DNA from: Lachnospiraceae bacterium
Lineage (GTDB): Bacteria > Bacillota > Clostridia > Lachnospirales > Lachnospiraceae
NCBI GenBank assembly: GCA_021201665.1
Contig: JAJQEO010000029.1
Span: 1-42,470, forward strand
DNA length: 42,470 nucleotides
Reading direction: 5' to 3'
The position numbers and the translations under genes are program-made. Of this stretch, positions 40,878 to 42,470 are shown one piece after another. The notes beneath the pieces were generated by a model, which was given only the letters and a program-made list of their open reading frames with translations, made no database searches and was not told where the DNA came from. Numbering within the stretch: position 1 is the first letter of the stretch; the number at the start of each line of letters is the position of its first letter.

Positions 40878-42263
40878 TTAAAAGATGCCGGACAGTAACG
40901 CTTTGGCGTATGTAGCCAGATTTTCTCTCTGAGTGAGCAATTCTTTTTTATACGCAAAATAATGATCCTTCGAGCCATAACTGTCTCTCATCATCGGGCC
41001 AAAAGAAGAAAGCTGCGGACAATTATGCGGAAGCGGGAGAAATGTTCCTTCCGTCGCTGCAAAACAATTTTCAGGTCTTGCAGGTATCCGATATTCTTTT
41101 GCGACGTAAACTGCAACGCTTTTGTGCATGACTAGGTTTTCCAGCGGCAGATAATAATAATTTTTATAATCAGGGAAATAATGACGAAGAGTCCCGTGAT
41201 AAAATGGAACACGAAGCTCGCCCTGGGATCCATCCAGCCGCAGACAAATTTGTCCAGAGCTATCCGTACTATCCGTACTTCCTGAATTTTTGTCGGGCAA
41301 TGAGACAGGCGGGGCTGTCTGCGCCATGGTTTGACAACAGTAGGAAGCATAAAGAGTCAGGCCATCCGGTGACGACGGCAGCGGTAGAATGACAGTAAAA
41401 CGCAGCAGAAGAGCCGAATGATCTTCAGCTTCCTCCCCGATGACTTCCGGCTGTATTTTTCCTTCAAAAAGTATGAGATACCCTTCCAGCAGAGAAATCC
41501 GCAGCATACCGATCAGATCATCATGATTATGCCCGAGCAGGAGCCGCTCTGACTCTGTGCTTTTCGAAACTGTGTAATCCCAGAAAAGGGAGACAACCTC
41601 CGCTCCGTCCATCTGATCAGTGCGAACCCATCTGGCCTGCTTTTCCAGATAGCTTTGATTCATGTGCATAAGTCCCAGCTTTTTTTTCAGCGGCCGGAAC
41701 CACTGGTAAAGATCAACGGAGATGAGGTGACTAAGGTCCGCCGGGAGCTGGTTTGCCGCAGCTCTTTTTTTCAGAAAGGGAATATCAAATGTATTGCCAT
41801 TAAAATGGATCAGAATCCGTTTTTTCCTGGACATCTCTAAAAAGGCTTCAAGCAGCAGCTTTTCCTCCTGAACCATACGAATACAAAACTGGTGCAGAAT
41901 CCACTTGTCGTTATCAAAGCTTATGCAGCCGATCAGAAAGATAAATGCCGTACTGGCTGAAAGGCCGGTAGTTTCAATATCAAAAAACAGACAGTCCCGC
42001 AGACTGTACGCGGGTCGATCGGATTCTTTGGCGGTTGAAGAACAGCCTGTAGAAGATTCGCTTTTCGTTAGATCGTTCATCATTGATTCGCCCATCACTG
42101 ATAAGTCGTCCCTCGCTGACAAGTCGTCCTTCGCTGACAAGCCATCCCACACTGATTCGTTTTTTGCAGATTTTGCCAGATACTCCGCCAGCAGCATTCC
42201 CATAGACCTGCTCTCAATGAGTTCTCGTTCTTCACAGGAGAGCTCCTGAATTTCATGAATCAT
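40878..42263 (-). CDS. YprB-like RNase H-fold 3'-5' exonuclease
   Basis: The 461-aa protein belongs to the YprB family (DnaQ/RNase H fold). The exonuclease domain (about 88-260) has motif I FFDIETTGL (D95, E97), motif II HFNGNTFDIPFLKKRA, and motif III LLLGHNHDDLIGM. The C-terminal 200 residues are family-specific with no known activity. Substrate and role are unknown; single-strand DNA or RNA are possible. The start at 42263 is set by GGAAGG upstream and by the conserved-looking opening EERELIES. The frame stays open upstream through the 80-bp repeats, but that part is repeat-encoded. Residues 38-68 hold a six-residue repeat (SAKDDL/SARDDL) between a short N-terminal helix and the nuclease domain. 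Confidence 0.85.
   Translation of the reverse strand: MIHEIQELSCEERELIESRSMGMLLAEYLAKSAKNESVWDGLSAKDDLSARDDLSVMGESMMNDLTKSESSTGCSSTAKESDRPAYSLRDCLFFDIETTGLSASTAFIFLIGCISFDNDKWILHQFCIRMVQEEKLLLEAFLEMSRKKRILIHFNGNTFDIPFLKKRAAANQLPADLSHLISVDLYQWFRPLKKKLGLMHMNQSYLEKQARWVRTDQMDGAEVVSLFWDYTVSKSTESERLLLGHNHDDLIGMLRISLLEGYLILFEGKIQPEVIGEEAEDHSALLLRFTVILPLPSSPDGLTLYASYCCQTMAQTAPPVSLPDKNSGSTDSTDSSGQICLRLDGSQGELRVPFYHGTLRHYFPDYKNYYYLPLENLVMHKSVAVYVAKEYRIPARPENCFAATEGTFLPLPHNCPQLSSFGPMMRDSYGSKDHYFAYKKELLTQRENLATYAKALLSGIF
42073..42159. repeat. 18-bp tandem repeat in the YprB-like gene
   Basis: Units start at 42073 (18 bp), 42091 (15 bp), 42106, 42124 and 42142 (18 bp each) with the core TCGTCCYTCGCTGACAAG. 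They encode six-residue units LSAKDD in frame on the minus strand. Confidence 0.88.
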
Positions 42264-42303
42264 TTCGTTCCCTTCCTCAAAATTCCATTCGCGCCCCTGC
42301 GCA

Positions 42304-42470
42304 GCACTCGCCCAAAATGCGAAGCATTTTCTCAAATGCGAGTGCGACCTGCCGCCGAGCCGCAGGCGAGGGGGCATATCCCGGCACTCGCTCAAAATGC
42401 GAAGCATTTTCTCAGATGCGAGTGCGACCTGCCGCCGAGCCGCAGGCGAGGGGGCATATCCCGGCACTCG
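42304..42470. repeat. 80-bp tandem repeat running off the right edge
   Basis: Two near-identical units (42304-42383, 42384-42463) and the start of a third are present. Each holds the hairpin AAAATGC-GAA-GCATTTT, outer CTCGC/GCGAG arms, and GACCTGCCGCCGAGCCGCAG, a segment shared with the repeat cluster at 37.78 kb. The units differ at only two positions, so the duplication is recent. The total copy number cannot be seen. Confidence 0.92.

Noticed and set aside
42264..42467. N-terminal extension of the YprB-like protein to 529 residues
   Set aside because: The extra codons lie in the 80-bp tandem repeats, and a good ribosome site points to the ATG at 42263.

Overview
The window looks like a chromosome segment of a moderately GC-rich member of the Clostridia, most likely family Lachnospiraceae; the genus cannot be fixed from the sequence alone. 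The basis is gene order (ackA-yceD-rpmF-plsX-acpP-rnc-smc-ftsY, then yqfC-yqfD-phoH-ybeY, and a FAD oxidoreductase-cmk-ispH-rpsA run), the sporulation genes yqfC and yqfD, a tmRNA tag of clostridial type, and AGGAGG-like ribosome binding sites.

Layout. 1-1.8 kb is an AT-richer accessory strip: the 3' part of an ImmA/IrrE-type zinc peptidase gene, a PIN-like nuclease gene directly behind it, and a scrap region holding the first ~40 codons of a DNA cytosine methyltransferase next to 12-bp tandem repeats. 1.8-3.3 kb is tmcAL on the minus strand. 3.5-13 kb carries ackA and a lipid, ribosome, RNA and chromosome housekeeping run (yceD, rpmF, plsX, acpP, rnc, smc, ftsY). 13-19 kb has a threonine deaminase with an ACT domain, a NYN-LOTUS protein, yqfC/yqfD, phoH and ybeY. 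19-25.5 kb has a secreted DUF3048 protein, a SpoVB/MurJ-like flippase, a small DUF896 protein, a 5-formyl-THF cyclo-ligase and a GH42 beta-galactosidase. 25.6-32.3 kb has a SWIM/SNF2 helicase, a membrane GGDEF protein and a GT-C-like membrane protein. ssrA (tmRNA) lies at 32.3-32.7 kb with its own promoter and terminator. Directly after it sits a NADAR-type (DarT1-antitoxin-like) gene with no toxin partner. 34-42.3 kb has a two-component system, a HI0933-type flavoprotein, cmk, ispH, rpsA and, convergent on the minus strand, a YprB-like exonuclease.

The most striking property is not one gene but a pattern. Short degenerate tandem repeats occur at about 15 places, both inside linkers of unrelated housekeeping proteins (TmcAL twice, YqfD, the DUF3048 protein, the NADAR protein, the YprB-like protein) and between genes. 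Those inside genes have periods of 18, 24, 27, 30/36 and 33 bp, all multiples of three. Those between genes have periods of 7, 25, 31, 34-37, 55 and 80 bp. At least two arrays run from the last codons of a gene across its stop codon. Two further dispersed, hairpin-forming intergenic repeats are present (a 34-bp element at 29.4 and 34.8 kb; a GCGAAGC/CTGCCGCC family at 37.7-37.95 kb and 42.3-42.47 kb).

The best candidates for an uncharacterised system are the peptidase-PIN pair at the left edge, cut by the window, and the orphan NADAR-Tudor-like protein beside ssrA. I see no CRISPR array, no tRNA gene, no complete insertion sequence and no prophage.
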